Source: Cryptomeria japonica
Lineage: Eukaryota; Streptophyta; Pinopsida; Cupressales; Cupressaceae
Assembly (NCBI RefSeq): GCF_030272615.1
Contig: NC_081412.1
Coordinates: 480,949,157-480,975,871 of the forward strand
Length of the DNA stretch: 26,715 nt
Direction of reading: 5' to 3'
The translations under genes were made by a program, and so were the position numbers. The stretch's first letter is position 1. The number at the start of each line of letters is the position of its first letter. The notes beneath the pieces were generated by a model. That model had not been told where the DNA came from. It saw nothing but the letters and a program-made list of their open reading frames with translations, and made no database searches. This document shows positions 1 through 10,993 of this stretch, piece by piece.

Positions 1-355
1 TAGACCTGTCTATTTTCCTAACTCTCTCCTTTTCCTCCCTCTCTACCTCTCTCCATCTCACTCTCTCTTCTCTCCCTAATCTCTAGAGCTTATAATTTCT
101 CTGATAGTCAAATTTTAGTAATCACTAAGATCTCCTATTATCATTCTCTCTCTCTATCTCTATTTCACACTCTTCATCTCCCTTGAACTCTAGATCTATC
201 TCTCTTCATATCACTCTCCCTCTCCCCCTCTCTCCCCCATCTCTCTATCTCACTCTCTCCTCTCTCCCCAAGCTCTAAACTTATTTCTCTCACCCTTCTA
301 CTTTGTATATCCCCTCTCTTCTCTACCTACCTCACACATACTCTCTCTCTCCCCC

Positions 356-389
<34 letters not shown>

Positions 390-1154
390 CCCTCCTTCCC
401 TCTCTCAACTTATCTTTATCTCCTCTCTCCCTCTCCCTACACACCTCCACTCCCCCTTCCCCCCCTCTCTCTCTCCATCCTTTTCTCTTTGTCCCACCCT
501 CCTACCCTCCCATACTAATCCCTCTCTACTTATCTCGCTCTCAACCTTTCCCTATGTACTTACCTCTCTCCCCTCTCCCTCTCTCTACATACCTCTACCT
601 CCCTCCCTCCCTACCTCTATTTTACTACATAAATATCCTTCCATCTCTCTCCCTCCCTCCCTTATTCCATCTATTTCTCTTTATATCACTTTCTTTTTCT
701 CCCTCTAGCTTTATGCTTATCTCTCTCCCTATCACTCTCCCTCTCTACCTCTCTCTACCTCTCTCTATCTCACTTTGTCCTCTCCACCCCAAGATCTATA
801 CCTATCTTTCTATCTCTCTCACTCCCTCTATTTTTCTACATAGCTCTCCTTCCCTCATGTATCTCCCCTTCTATCTCTACTTATATCTATCTTCCCTATC
901 CATCTCTCTATACATACCTCTCCCTCCTTCCCTATCTACCTCTATTTCTCTAAATAAATCTCCCTCACACCCTCTCTCTTTATACCTACATCCCTCCCTC
1001 CTTCCCTCTCTTCGCCTCTCTACTTATCCATATATCTCTACTATTTATCTCCATTTCCCCTTTCTCTATTTATCTCCTCTCTCTATCTATCCATCAATCT
1101 ACCCTCTTACTCTCTTTATCTCCCCTCTCCCTCTCTCTACCTACCTCTCTTCCA

Positions 1155-1157
<3 letters not shown>

Positions 1158-1242
<85 letters not shown>
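1158..1242 (+). repeat. (CT)n microsatellite
   Basis: An uninterrupted CT dinucleotide run of about 85 bases (about 42 repeats) inside the pyrimidine block. Such runs are prone to length change and to collapse during assembly, so the true length is uncertain. Confidence 0.95.
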
Positions 1243-1246
<4 letters not shown>

Positions 1247-1562
1247 CTCTCTAACTACGTGTCTCTATCTACCCTCTCTCTTTGAATACATCTCCTTCCC
1301 TCCCTTCCTCCAACTCTCCCCTCTCTATATCTCTCTCCTTCCCTCTCCACCTCTCTCTATCTATTTCCCTCCTCTCAACTTATATCTATCCCACCTTTCC
1401 CTCTCTCTTTTTCTATATATATCTAACTCCCTCCAAGACCTCTATTTCTATCCCTCCTCCTATCTCTCAAACCTTCCCTTGCCACTTCTATCAATCTCAC
1501 CTCTTCCCCACTCTCCCTCCCTACTACCTCTTTCTCAACCTACATCTCTCTCCCTCCCTACC

Positions 1563-1669
<107 letters not shown>

Positions 1670-1825
1670 TTTTCTATCTACTTATCTCTAACTAACTACC
1701 TATCCCCCACTCCCCTTGTATTCTATTTATGTACATACCTCTCGAGTTCCATCCTTCCATATTTATTTTTCTCTCTCTCTCTCTAGACATCTCACTCTTT
1801 CTCTCCTTTGCTCTCTTCTTATTGA

Positions 1826-2590
<765 letters not shown>

Positions 2591-3060
2591 GCATTATGGC
2601 TCCTAAATATTTGAAACCATTCTCAAATATATGCATAAAATATAACTTAAGGTATAAGAAAGATAAAAGAAAAAGGGAAAATATATAAAGTATAACTTAT
2701 ATTTTATGTATATATCCCGATTAAAAAAAACTAAGGGAAGGCCAAAGGCATTAACATTCAAAATGTGTTCATTCTTTCTGGAACTAAAAACCCATATAGG
2801 GGCATGCTCCTTTTCTACTTTTATGTCAACAAAACATGTAAAGTTTTTGTTTGTTTATCATAACACGTATATGTTATGCTTATTTAGCAAAACACGCATT
2901 TTTTTCTCATAAAAGAACATGTGTTTTTATTTTAAATAACTTGTACATGTTTTTGATTCAAATGACACATACATGTTTTGACTTAGATTTTTTGAGCCTT
3001 AACACATACATGGTTTTTGAATTTATCAAAAACATGTACGTGTTTCGTTCGTTTTAGATT
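2591..3060. repeat. AT-rich spacer with degenerate ACATGT-type repeats
   Basis: From about 2830 to 3055 short related words recur every 30-40 bases: ACATGT, ACACGTATATG, ACACGCA, TGTACATGTTTTTGA, ACACATACATG and ACATGTACGTG. The segment reads as a decayed tandem repeat. Short open frames over it show no recognisable domain. Confidence 0.45.
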
Positions 3061-5336
3061 TTTTTTTTTTCTACTGGCCACTAAATTCTTCACCATCTTG
3101 GTGCACATATACAAATGTCACACAATTTTTAAGCCATGATAAGAAACCTTACTACTCAACATCACCTAGTCTTCACTATTACTTTAGGGACCAATGTCAA
3201 TTATAAGATAATCAATAGTTTAATGGCATTTACTTATCATTTTTGTGATTTATTTATGATGGCAACAAAAATACCAAATGGGAGATAAAAGACTCCTTTT
3301 TAATATTACAAATTTCGAAGTATGAGAAATCTAAAAGGGGAAACTAATGTTCTAAAATAGAAATGACATCTAAAAAATAGGGATTTTCTTCTCAAAATTA
3401 AAAAGTTACATACAACCGGAGGTTTTATTTATCATTTTTTTTTTAAGTACTAATTTATTTTCAAATATGTATTCAAGTTTTTTCAAACAAGCATTGGCCA
3501 AAATCAAATGCATATGAATCTGGATTGTTCATGATGGGTTAATTATGACCATCAATTTTAGAAAAGTTTATTCCTTCTCCTATTAAAGGAAATGCATTAT
3601 ACTTTGTAAGGGGAGAAATTGTTGATTTTAGTGGAGTTGTTGTAGATAAAATATCAAAAAGATTCTTTGCAATTTCTATTCCTTTAATTGAATTCCTAAA
3701 TTTGTAAATGTGTAATGTTTTTGTGTCAAACTTGAAAGTTTTTATTTTCCTATGTTGAAACAATTTATTAAATTGTGCTAGAATTGGGTTCTTAATAATT
3801 CATTATATTCTAAATTTATTAGAAGATCACACTATCATTGTCACACTTTTGAGTATATCTAGTTAAGAAAAGGTTAGCTTAGCTATTAGGTTTTTATATT
3901 CATACATCTTTCCATTCTTATTGAGCTTCAAAATTATATATTTTTATCTTCTTCCCCTTTCTTTTGATATATTTTTTATAACAATTTAGAGTTAGAAAAG
4001 TATCCAAATATTAAAAATTCGTTGTCTTATAGTTCCCAATAATCATATTTTGATGACATGGGGTGGGTAGGGCATGCATAACTGCCCGAATCTAATATTA
4101 GGGAAGCCAAAATTTAGGGTTTAGAGCATTAAAAATCTCACTATAATCAATATTTAACTCTTATCTATAAATTCTAGTGAACAATTATGTAAGTCCATTT
4201 GTGAAGACAACATAATACTGATAAACTAAATTACCCACCATGTCATGAACTAAAAATTAGATCCTCAAGGCAATCATCTTTCATTTTTTATTTGATTTTC
4301 TTTTAAGAGAGATGGGAAATCATTTTGATTTTTCACCTATATTAATAGTGTGTCAAAACACCCATCAACAATACACTCATGTCAACAATACCCTCATGAC
4401 ATCCAAAGAAGATAATGCAACTCCATAGGAGTGATCACAAAAAAAGAGATGAATGTTCTCAATAGTGTCACCAAGTTTCAAAAGATGGGACTCAGTGAAT
4501 AAAGGTGAAATATTGAACAATTGAATCTTCCGGTGAAGTGGATTGAGAAGACTAATATGAACATATTTGCAAGGACTCATTGGAAACCATTGAAGAAGAA
4601 ACACTAAGATCATGATGATGTTAATAGAAGAAAATTCAAAGACACCCTAAATAATGCCTTAATGCTAGGTTATGCCATCATTGCTAACTATTTTTGAAAA
4701 CAACCTATTATACTATCAAAACTATTATTTTCAAAATTGAAATTGATATACATGCTTGGGAAGCCAACTTTGAAAAAAACATGGTTTGGTGCTCTTACAA
4801 GTAGATCATAGGTGGTGTTGTCAAGTTGTGGATGTTGAATCTATGGGTAGAGCTACCTCTAGAGAAAGATCCATAAGCTGCATAGTTAGGTAATGGTAGG
4901 CTAACTATAATGAGTGTTAGTGGTGGTAAGGTTGTGGCTCCACTTGAATAGTGTCACATGCATTGTGCCCTACACACTACGCAATTATGAATTTTTATGT
5001 TGTACTATTTATAGGGTCATACAACTCCCTAAATTTGATAACTTTGTCCAAATTAGATAAATTTTATATGAAAGAAATAAGCACCCTTCAATCATATTTA
5101 ACTAAACTCAAATTAACTCAAAATATTCTGAAAATTTAAATACCCTCTAAATTTGGGAAGAACCTCCAAAACCATTTTCAAATTTGACCTCGAGTATTCA
5201 ATGAGTATGCAACAAAGGAAAAGTCTAACTTTGATGGTTGTTATAAACTTGATAGTGAGCTTAAATTTACTCCAAGAATCTCTTATAATGTACCCACAAT
5301 TGTTAAATGTAAAAAAAAACCCTTTAAAAATTGGTA
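3061..5336. other. AT-rich intergenic stretch, no gene recognised
   Basis: About 2.3 kb of AT-rich sequence without a supported coding region, RNA gene or clear repeat. It begins with a T-run and a short motif (3077-3107) that recurs inverted near 25003-25050. Two short minus-strand frames (3539-3763 and 4377-4613) are the only notable open stretches; neither matches a family I know. Confidence 0.6.
3539..3763 (-). other. Unrecognised 74-codon open frame, possible gene fragment
   Basis: This short frame starts with ATG and ends in TAA. Its residue mix is protein-like for so AT-rich a region, for example KFDTKTLHIYKFRNSIKG near the start and SPLTKYNAFPLIGEGINFSK near the end, not a low-complexity translation. 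I do not recognise a domain, and no adjoining exon can be linked. It could be chance, or an exon or remnant of a decayed gene. Confidence 0.15.
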
Positions 5337-5341
5337 TTTCT
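5337..5341. repeat. Target site duplication (left) of the solo LTR
   Basis: TTTCT directly precedes the TGTTGG start of the LTR and is repeated exactly at 6538-6542. Confidence 0.85.
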
Positions 5342-6537
5342 TGTTGGAAGTATGTGTTGCTATGGTTGTCATTGATGTCAAACTTGTTGTTCTGGATAGG
5401 TGTTGGTCTGGAATGTTTGTGATGCAAAGATTTCTTTTTGTGTTGGTCTTGTTCTATTGGTTGTTTATGAAGTGTTTGGGTCAGGAAAGTGTTGCTAATG
5501 ATGTTTGTTATTGTTATCTTCTTTGGATATAGTTTTGGTGTTGTGGATATGATAATGATGTGGTCTGAAAATATCTTTTTGTTGTTCGGGTGTTGTGGCA
5601 TTGTTCGTAGCTAGTTGTGATATTCTATGTTAGACCTATCCTTAGGTTTAGATATGATTTGTGGAAGATTGTTTGATGTGTTATGGGGTCTCACAATAGC
5701 GTGTGGCAATCTAGATTAGAGTTATTTGCATTGGAGGATATGTTTTGACTATCAATTCCTTAGATGGTTGCACAACGTGTCAATATGTTGTTTGTTATGT
5801 TCCAATGATTGTAGATTGGTGAATTGTTCTTTGGGAGATGTGTTTTGGTTCCCTCTTTCTCCTGGAGTGGATCAACGTATGTGTTTTTGGCCTGGAAGGT
5901 ATATTTTGGTTTAGGCAGACTTGGTTCAAGCTTTCATGATATATCTTGTATATAAGGATGTTGATGTCATTGAGTTGTGTGGAAAAGTGTGATGAGGTGT
6001 GGAGTGTAGATGTATGATGTGAAGATAATTAGTGAGGTTTAGTAAAGAGCAGAGAAGAAGAGTTGTGTTCGAATGATATGCAAGTTGTGTTGAGATTGTG
6101 CTAGAGATATGAGATAGAGTGTTTGCAGTTGAGGTCTGAGTTGTGTGTGCTAATGTTGGTGGATTGATGTAGAGTTCAAGGATAGCTTCATGATCAGGAG
6201 ATCCTTCTTTTCATATCATTTTTGTATCTTGCCCTATTGTAGTTAGCTTCAGGTTTTGCAAGTCCTCTTTTGTATCTTTCCCCAAGAGAAGTTAGCCTTG
6301 GTTTTAGTTTAAAAGTCCAGAGCAGTGAAATCTTTTATTTTTAATCTGATATTCTTAGTGAATATATATTTTTGTGAGCAAGCACTCACCGTGGTTTTTC
6401 CCTGTTTGGGTTTTCCACATAGAAAATCTTGGTGTTCATGTGTTGGATGTGTACTAATGTTTAATTGTTTATATGCTGAATTAAATTTTGTTTTAGACTG
6501 ATCCACACCCCCTCTCCGTCCTTCCTTGGGTTCAATA
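5342..6537 (+). mobile_element. Solo LTR, copia-like style
   Basis: The 1,196-bp segment begins TGTTGGAAG and ends TTCAATA, so the usual terminal CA has become TA. It is flanked by the 5-bp duplication TTTCT. A TATATAAGG box lies at 5949-5957, and near the 3' end (about 6390-6440) is GTGGTTTTTCCC followed by GGGTTTTCCAC, wording I associate with the R/U5 part of plant Ty1/copia LTRs. No internal domain follows, so this is a solo LTR, the usual product of recombination between two LTRs. The pre-insertion site can be read from a tandem paralogue: 6611-6650 aligns with 5323-5341 joined to 6543 onward. Assignment to copia is by style only; the solo-LTR call is firmer. Confidence 0.8.
5949..5957 (+). 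promoter_or_regulatory. TATA box of the solo LTR
   Basis: TATATAAGG fits the plant TATA consensus and sits about 600 bp into the LTR, a plausible U3/R position. If active, transcription would run rightward. Confidence 0.45.
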
Positions 6538-6542
6538 TTTCT
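6538..6542. repeat. Target site duplication (right) of the solo LTR
   Basis: TTTCT directly follows the LTR end and matches 5337-5341 exactly. Confidence 0.85.
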
Positions 6543-7030
6543 CTCATTTTTTTCAATTCTCTAGGTCAAAATTCGATGCAAGAGACACATTAAATTTTCA
6601 AGAGTAAGATTAAAAATTGGTATTGCTCTCAATTTTTTCATTTCTCTAGGTCATAATTTGATGCAAGAGACACTTTAAAAGTTTCAAGAGCAACCATGTC
6701 CTTGATCCTAAAAATGGACTCATTTTAGGATATCACAACTCTAACTATGGTAGAATTTGTTATGGACAAAAATCTATCCAAGATCAAATGTCTATGAGCT
6801 AATCAATAATATAAATAAACAAATAATATATTTTTTTCAATTTTCTAGGTAATAATTCGATGTAAGAGACACATTAAAATTTTCAAGAGCAACCATGACC
6901 TTAATCCTAAAACTGGACTCATTTTAAGAGATCATAGTCTGACTATGTTAGAATTTATTATGGACAAAATTCTATCCAAGATGATCTATCACCCAATCAC
7001 AAATATAAATAAAAAAATTAATATAATACT
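6543..7030. repeat. Tandem repeat of about 200 bp
   Basis: Two long units (about 6630-6835 and 6836-7027) share words in the same order: TCTCTAGGT or TTCTAGGT, GATGCAAGAGACAC or GATGTAAGAGACAC, TTTCAAGAGCAACCATG, TGGACTCATTTTA, TTATGGACAAAA and TCTATCCAAGAT. A shorter partial unit lies at 6553-6627. The solo LTR inserted within the leftmost unit. Confidence 0.8.
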
Positions 7031-7224
7031 CAATATATAAAACATTTACAAAGAATAACATACAAATATATAAAACTGCATTCTGAACTCAATGATAACA
7101 TGTCCAAGAAATATGAGTTGATTCTCAATCACTTTTGATTGATTTTAAGTCAGTTGGATGATAATATAAGTGATAATTACTCTTGATTTTAACTTAGTCC
7201 AACTCAGCCAAATGTTACTCGGCC

Positions 7225-7712
7225 AAATGTGACATTAACAAAAGTGATATGAGTTAAATGTGACATTAACATAAGTTAACAAAAGTGATATGAGTTAAAT
7301 GTGACATTAACATAAGTGAATGTAAGTGTGACAATAACAAACAAATATATAAAACTACTGAATGCATGAGTGAATGTAAGTGTGACAATAACAAACAAAT
7401 ATATAAAACTATTGAATACATGAATGTAAGTGTGACAATAACAAACAAATATATAAAACTATTGAATACATGAACTTAGATGATAACATCTCAATCACTC
7501 TTTTAACTCATAAGTGATATGAGTCCAATTCAGCCAACAACCAACTGTGACATTAACATAAGTGAATGTAAGTGTGACATTAACATTATGTGACATTAAC
7601 ACATAAGTAAAATGTGAGTGTGACATTAACATTACGTGACATTAACGTTAAGTGAATGTAAGTGTGACATTAACGTTATGTGAATGTAAGTATGACATTA
7701 ACGTTAAGTGAA
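7225..7712. repeat. TGACATTAAC short tandem array
   Basis: The word TGACATTAAC recurs many times, alternating with ATAAGTGAATGTAAG or GTTATGTGAATGTAAG. Copies cluster at 7225-7315 and 7545-7705, either side of the 50-54-bp units. The two repeat types share GAATGTAAGTGTGACA, so they probably derive from one ancestor. Confidence 0.75.
7318..7471. repeat. Minisatellite, three units of 50-54 bp
   Basis: Three near-identical units begin at 7318, 7372 and 7422 with GAATGTAAGTGTGACAATAA, continue with CAAACAAATATATAAAACT and end with CTGAATGCATG- or TTGAATACATG-type text. A related fragment (CAAATATATAAAACTGCATTC) is present near 7064. Confidence 0.85.
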
Positions 7713-8230
7713 GGCAATGGAACCCGATTGCCTCAACTCAAGATATATGCATGTCGCTATTAGATATTCAAGTAAGAATAATTGAATTAAAAAAAAAAAA
7801 AAAAAAAAAGATATTGAAGATGGACAAAATATCATATCAAACAACTTTAAAATATAAAATTGAATAATTATCTTAAATAAAGATATTAAAAGATATAATA
7901 TATATGATGAAAAGAAAACAAATCATTTAGAAAAGAGTTGAGTCCTTTATAGATAGATGAGATGAATAATTATGTTCCTAAACTATGAAAAAAGAGTTAT
8001 TCTTTATGATTCTAGCACTTTTCACTAGATTAAAAAATTTGGTACTATCCTAAACCAAGCAACTTACTTCCTTTATTTTATCAAATATTAAAGATAAAGT
8101 CATTAAATTATTAAAACAACTTTATATTTCAAGATAAGCCGTATCAAATATTTTTTTTCCTCATACTATTAAAATGAGGAAATATTGATTGTATTTTAGG
8201 AGAAAAATAAAAAATACATAAATACAGCCA
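7713..8230. other. AT-rich spacer with a 21-bp A run
   Basis: No gene or clear element is seen. An uninterrupted A run occupies 7789-7809; without an identifiable body or target duplication I cannot say it is the tail of a retroposon. Confidence 0.5.
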
Positions 8231-8747
8231 TCAAATTTAGGCTGTATCTCTAAAATAAAACAAAGGCAATACATGTTTAAAAATAGCAAACGCTTACATT
8301 TAGAAGCGGTCTACATATTATACAGCTAGATTTAAACAATATACAATGGTAAAAATATCAATTACAGCTAGAAGTATGGTTGCACCATTCTCTTCACAAA
8401 TTGGATGAATAATAGATAAATGAATGAGAAAAAAATGAGCAAAGTACTGGTGTTGGATCTGTTTGGTTTATACTATTCTCAGATAACTTACAAGATGACA
8501 GATAATCTTATCTTTCTGTAGGCTAAGGGAATGATAATGTACTGCAAAAAATACAGGGAGTTTAGTTTGCTATATACATTGAATAAAAGAACAATTGACT
8601 GTAAACCTAAAATGGCTTGATTGCTAGGAATTCAGAAGCAAGCCAGGGAAAGAATTTTGGACCCACCTATAGGTATACTTACAGAGATAAAAAAATATGT
8701 TCAAGAGCAGAGAATCTGATATAGGATGAAGGGATGAAATCATTGAA
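8231..8747 (-). other. 3' flank and probable 3' UTR of the DREB2 gene
   Basis: The AT-rich sequence directly follows the stop codon of the minus-strand transcription factor gene. It is less repetitive than its surroundings. I could not pick a single convincing polyadenylation signal, so the transcript end is not placed. Confidence 0.35.
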
Positions 8748-9746
8748 TTATAGAAAAGACCAGGGGAACAGGAATGGATCATATGCTTCTTCTTGTAGAC
8801 TTTTCAAGTCTGCAGATTCCATGGATGGGACCAAATCCTCCATTTTTAAGGATTTCAAATCATCTTTAACATCCTGCACTCTGCAACCCATTTCATCAAA
8901 TGGAAGGATTTCAAGTGGGGCAGAAGGCAAGGAAGGCCATGCAGCTTCCATCAATTCTAGTATGTGATCAGAATCTTGCAAGGCCAGGCTCTCTTCAACA
9001 TTTGAGATCAAGTTATCCCATTCACTCAGTAGATTGCTATCCAGAGCTCCAAGAGGAAGGCTCTCAGCATGGGAATCTGACAACTGAGGAACACCTGCAC
9101 TGAGTTCATCAGGCTCCTGTTTGATATCATCACTATGATTGAGACTGTCAGTTTTCTGTTCTAAAGCTTCATGCCCACAATACCCATCAGTTTTAGTATT
9201 GGCAGAATCAGACCCAGAAGCACAAATGCCTGATTTTTGACCCAGAGCATCAGAGAATTGTTGGGTATTGCCATTAATGTCTTCCAGTTTCTGTTCAGTA
9301 CTAGTCTCACAATTAGGACGATTATAAGATCTCCTTCTGCGCTTAGGAGTGGCAGACGAAGCAGTATTACAGTCATGATCAATGGTATTACAGTTCCCAA
9401 GATGTGGCAAATTGAGGCGAGCAGCAGATCCATAAAGAGTTGTAGCAGCTTGATCATATGCATGAGCAGCCGCCTCTGCAGTAGCAAAAGTTCCAAGCCA
9501 AAGGCGAGCTCCTCTGTTTGGCTCCCGAATCTCTGCAACCCATTTCCCCCATGTCCTCTGCCTCACTCCCCTGTAATTACAGAGAGCATTTTCTGGGCCT
9601 CCTTTGCCCTTCATGCACCCTTTTTTTGATCCTTTTGCAGGGATTTTCCTTATCTGCTTCTTGGGTGCAAAGCCCATGGTACAACCCTGTGAAGTACTGT
9701 GACAATCAGCAATTGCACTACTGGTTTTACTGCTACCATACCTCAT
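8748..9746 (-). CDS. DREB2: DREB2-type AP2/ERF transcription factor
   Basis: This 332-residue nuclear DNA-binding protein is expected to bind DRE/CRT elements (core CCGAC) and to drive drought, heat or salt responses, as known for the DREB2 group. One AP2 domain spans about residues 57-114, from [19 protein letters not shown] to the RLNLP end. Val70 and Glu75 occupy domain positions 14 and 19, the DREB signature. Just upstream is [18 protein letters not shown] (36-53), containing the group's KGKGGPxN motif; basic runs at 29-46 and KRRRR at 135-139 could be nuclear localisation signals. The long acidic C-terminal half, ending [10 protein letters not shown], is a likely activation domain. The gene is uninterrupted and looks intact. 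The first in-frame ATG (9746) is used; Met24 at 9677 sits in a better context (ACCATGGGC) and is a real alternative. The exact orthologue is not determined. Confidence 0.95.
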   Translation of the reverse strand: MRYGSSKTSSAIADCHSTSQGCTMGFAPKKQIRKIPAKGSKKGCMKGKGGPENALCNYRGVRQRTWGKWVAEIREPNRGARLWLGTFATAEAAAHAYDQAATTLYGSAARLNLPHLGNCNTIDHDCNTASSATPKRRRRSYNRPNCETSTEQKLEDINGNTQQFSDALGQKSGICASGSDSANTKTDGYCGHEALEQKTDSLNHSDDIKQEPDELSAGVPQLSDSHAESLPLGALDSNLLSEWDNLISNVEESLALQDSDHILELMEAAWPSLPSAPLEILPFDEMGCRVQDVKDDLKSLKMEDLVPSMESADLKSLQEEAYDPFLFPWSFL

Positions 9747-9902
9747 CTCAGATCTTGTACAAACTGTTTGTGGGTTGGTATCAGAAGAAGATGAATCTGT
9801 AAATCTGTAATGGGTATCAGGAGATGAATCTGGAAATCTGTAATTTGGGAGAGAATTTATTGCTTTGGTTTTGTAGAGAGAATCTAAGAGTGGGTGCCTT
9901 TA
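9747..9902 (-). other. DREB2 5' leader with in-frame duplicated segment
   Basis: Upstream of the start codon the reading frame stays open until a TAA at 9902-9900, with no ATG in any minus-strand frame between. Inside lies a tandem duplication with starts 36 bp apart (GTATCAG on the plus strand at 9778 and 9814), so the repeat is a multiple of three. It is treated as untranslated leader because no ATG is available; use of a non-AUG start or an upstream exon is possible but unsupported. Confidence 0.4.
9778..9849. repeat. Tandem duplication of about 36 bp in the DREB2 leader
   Basis: The first copy reads GTATCAG, three extra bases, AGATGAATCTG, TAAATCTGTAATGGG. The second reads GTATCAG, GAGATGAATCTG, GAAATCTGTAATTTGGG. 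The copies differ by a few substitutions and a small indel. Confidence 0.8.
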
Positions 9903-10284
9903 AAATTTGAAAGCATGTGGCTGCATAGGTGTGGGCGAGTGAGGAAACAAGAGAAGGAATCGTCGAGGCAGTGCCACCCAATCACCAGACGATCTTTTCA
10001 AACGGTTTAGTTATCCACAGGTGGCCTTGGGTGCAAACATGTCCCTTTACTATTACTCATTACCACGCGTCCCCTCTGGCCTTGCAACAAGAGAACCTGC
10101 TTTCCCTCTTGACTCATCCCTTCGCTTTCTTTATTATTCCCCTCCTCCACCTAGGCTGCCAACCACCTCCACCCTAAATTCTCAAATTATATTAGGCCAA
10201 AGCACAAATTTGTAAACTAAATCACAAATGTGTGCCCTGATTTATCTTCTTGCTATGAACCTTTGAAATTGGTGAGAATACAAA
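9903..10284 (-). promoter_or_regulatory. DREB2 proximal promoter region
   Basis: This relatively GC-balanced, non-repetitive stretch lies directly upstream of the DREB2 leader. A weak TATA-like TTTTAAA reads on the minus strand at about 9898-9905. A CGCG box (ACGCGT) lies at 10065-10070. I see no clean heat-shock element or canonical ACGTGG ABRE. The transcription start is not located. Confidence 0.4.
10065..10070. promoter_or_regulatory. CGCG box (possible CAMTA site)
   Basis: ACGCGT fits the (A/C/G)CGCG(C/G/T) consensus bound by calmodulin-binding CAMTA factors, which are known to control cold-induced CBF/DREB1 genes. It lies about 320 bp upstream of the DREB2 start codon. A six-base match is weak on its own. 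Confidence 0.25.
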
Positions 10285-10680
10285 TAAGGCACTTCATCTT
10301 CATTTAACAAAGATGAGGTTCAAATCCGCAAACACATTGAATCAGCCATGATATTGGCACAAACGTTCTTTGGTACTATATGAAATACTTTGGCGAGGTC
10401 ATAAACAAGTGAGCTCATCCCAATTCAACAAAGTTGAAGCCCAAACCAGAAGCCTGCAATCACAATAACCCAACACCACCAACACTTAACCAATACACTA
10501 TGGGAAGAACCTCAATTACAAATCTTTCAATTATTGTAGTGTTGACGGTCCTTATTTATTGGGTACAATTATAAATCTTTCAATTATTTGTAGTCCCCAT
10601 ATTCAATTATACTAGCATTGAGGTCCCCATTTAACAAAGCTAAGGCTCAAACCTGCAAGCACATTGGATCAGTGAACCCC
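10285..10680. repeat. Three decayed copies of a 45-bp interspersed motif
   Basis: Related text occurs at 10301-10345, 10421-10460 and 10629-10672. Each reads roughly CATTTAACAAAG, then TGAGG or TAAGGCTCAAACC, then TGCAAGCACATTG and GATCAG. The second copy is the most diverged. The family is not identified. Confidence 0.6.
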
Positions 10681-10960
10681 AATCACAAATCTTTCAATTA
10701 TTGTACTGTTGATGATGTTGATGATCCTTATTTATTAAGTACAATTACAAATCTTCATTTATTTTAGTGTTGAAGATTGGTTATTTATTGTGCACAATTA
10801 CAAATCTTTCAATTATTGTAGTTTTCACAATTGATTATTTATTTGGCACAATTACAAATCTTTCAATTATTGTGGTGCTCATATTTGGTTATTTATTGGG
10901 TACAATTACAAATCTTTCAAATACTGTAGTGTTCATAACGGTTATTTATTGGATAAATAG
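10511..10960. repeat. 54-56-bp minisatellite, left part
   Basis: At least seven degenerate copies read ACAATTACAAATCTTTCAAT, then TATTGTAGTGTT, then GGTTATTTATTGGGT. Clear starts are near 10513, 10565, 10683, 10741, 10795, 10849 and 10902. The array stops just short of the LARD insertion, and matching copies continue on the far side at 24690-24990. Confidence 0.85.
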
Positions 10961-10988
10961 TTTTAATTTAAATTAGATTGTAATTATG

Positions 10989-10993
10989 TAATT
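10989..10993. repeat. Target site duplication (left) of the LARD
   Basis: TAATT abuts the LTR terminus at 10994 and is repeated exactly at 24554-24558, immediately after the other terminus. Confidence 0.9.

Noticed and set aside
4377-4613. 78-codon minus-strand frame considered as a gene fragment
   Set aside because: No recognisable family, no supporting splice or neighbouring exon, and the length is within chance for AT-rich DNA.
5113-5914. Several open frames of 60-160 codons on both strands
   Set aside because: From 5342 onward they lie in the solo LTR, which is non-coding, and the 162-codon minus frame crosses the LTR border and target duplication. No domain is recognised.
6543-7712. 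Direct repeats considered as a CRISPR array
   Set aside because: The units are contiguous, degenerate and without unique spacers, in plant nuclear DNA.
9161-9629. Open frames of 125 and 130 codons overlapping the DREB2 gene
   Set aside because: They are shadow frames of the real coding sequence; the DREB2 frame contains the full AP2 domain.
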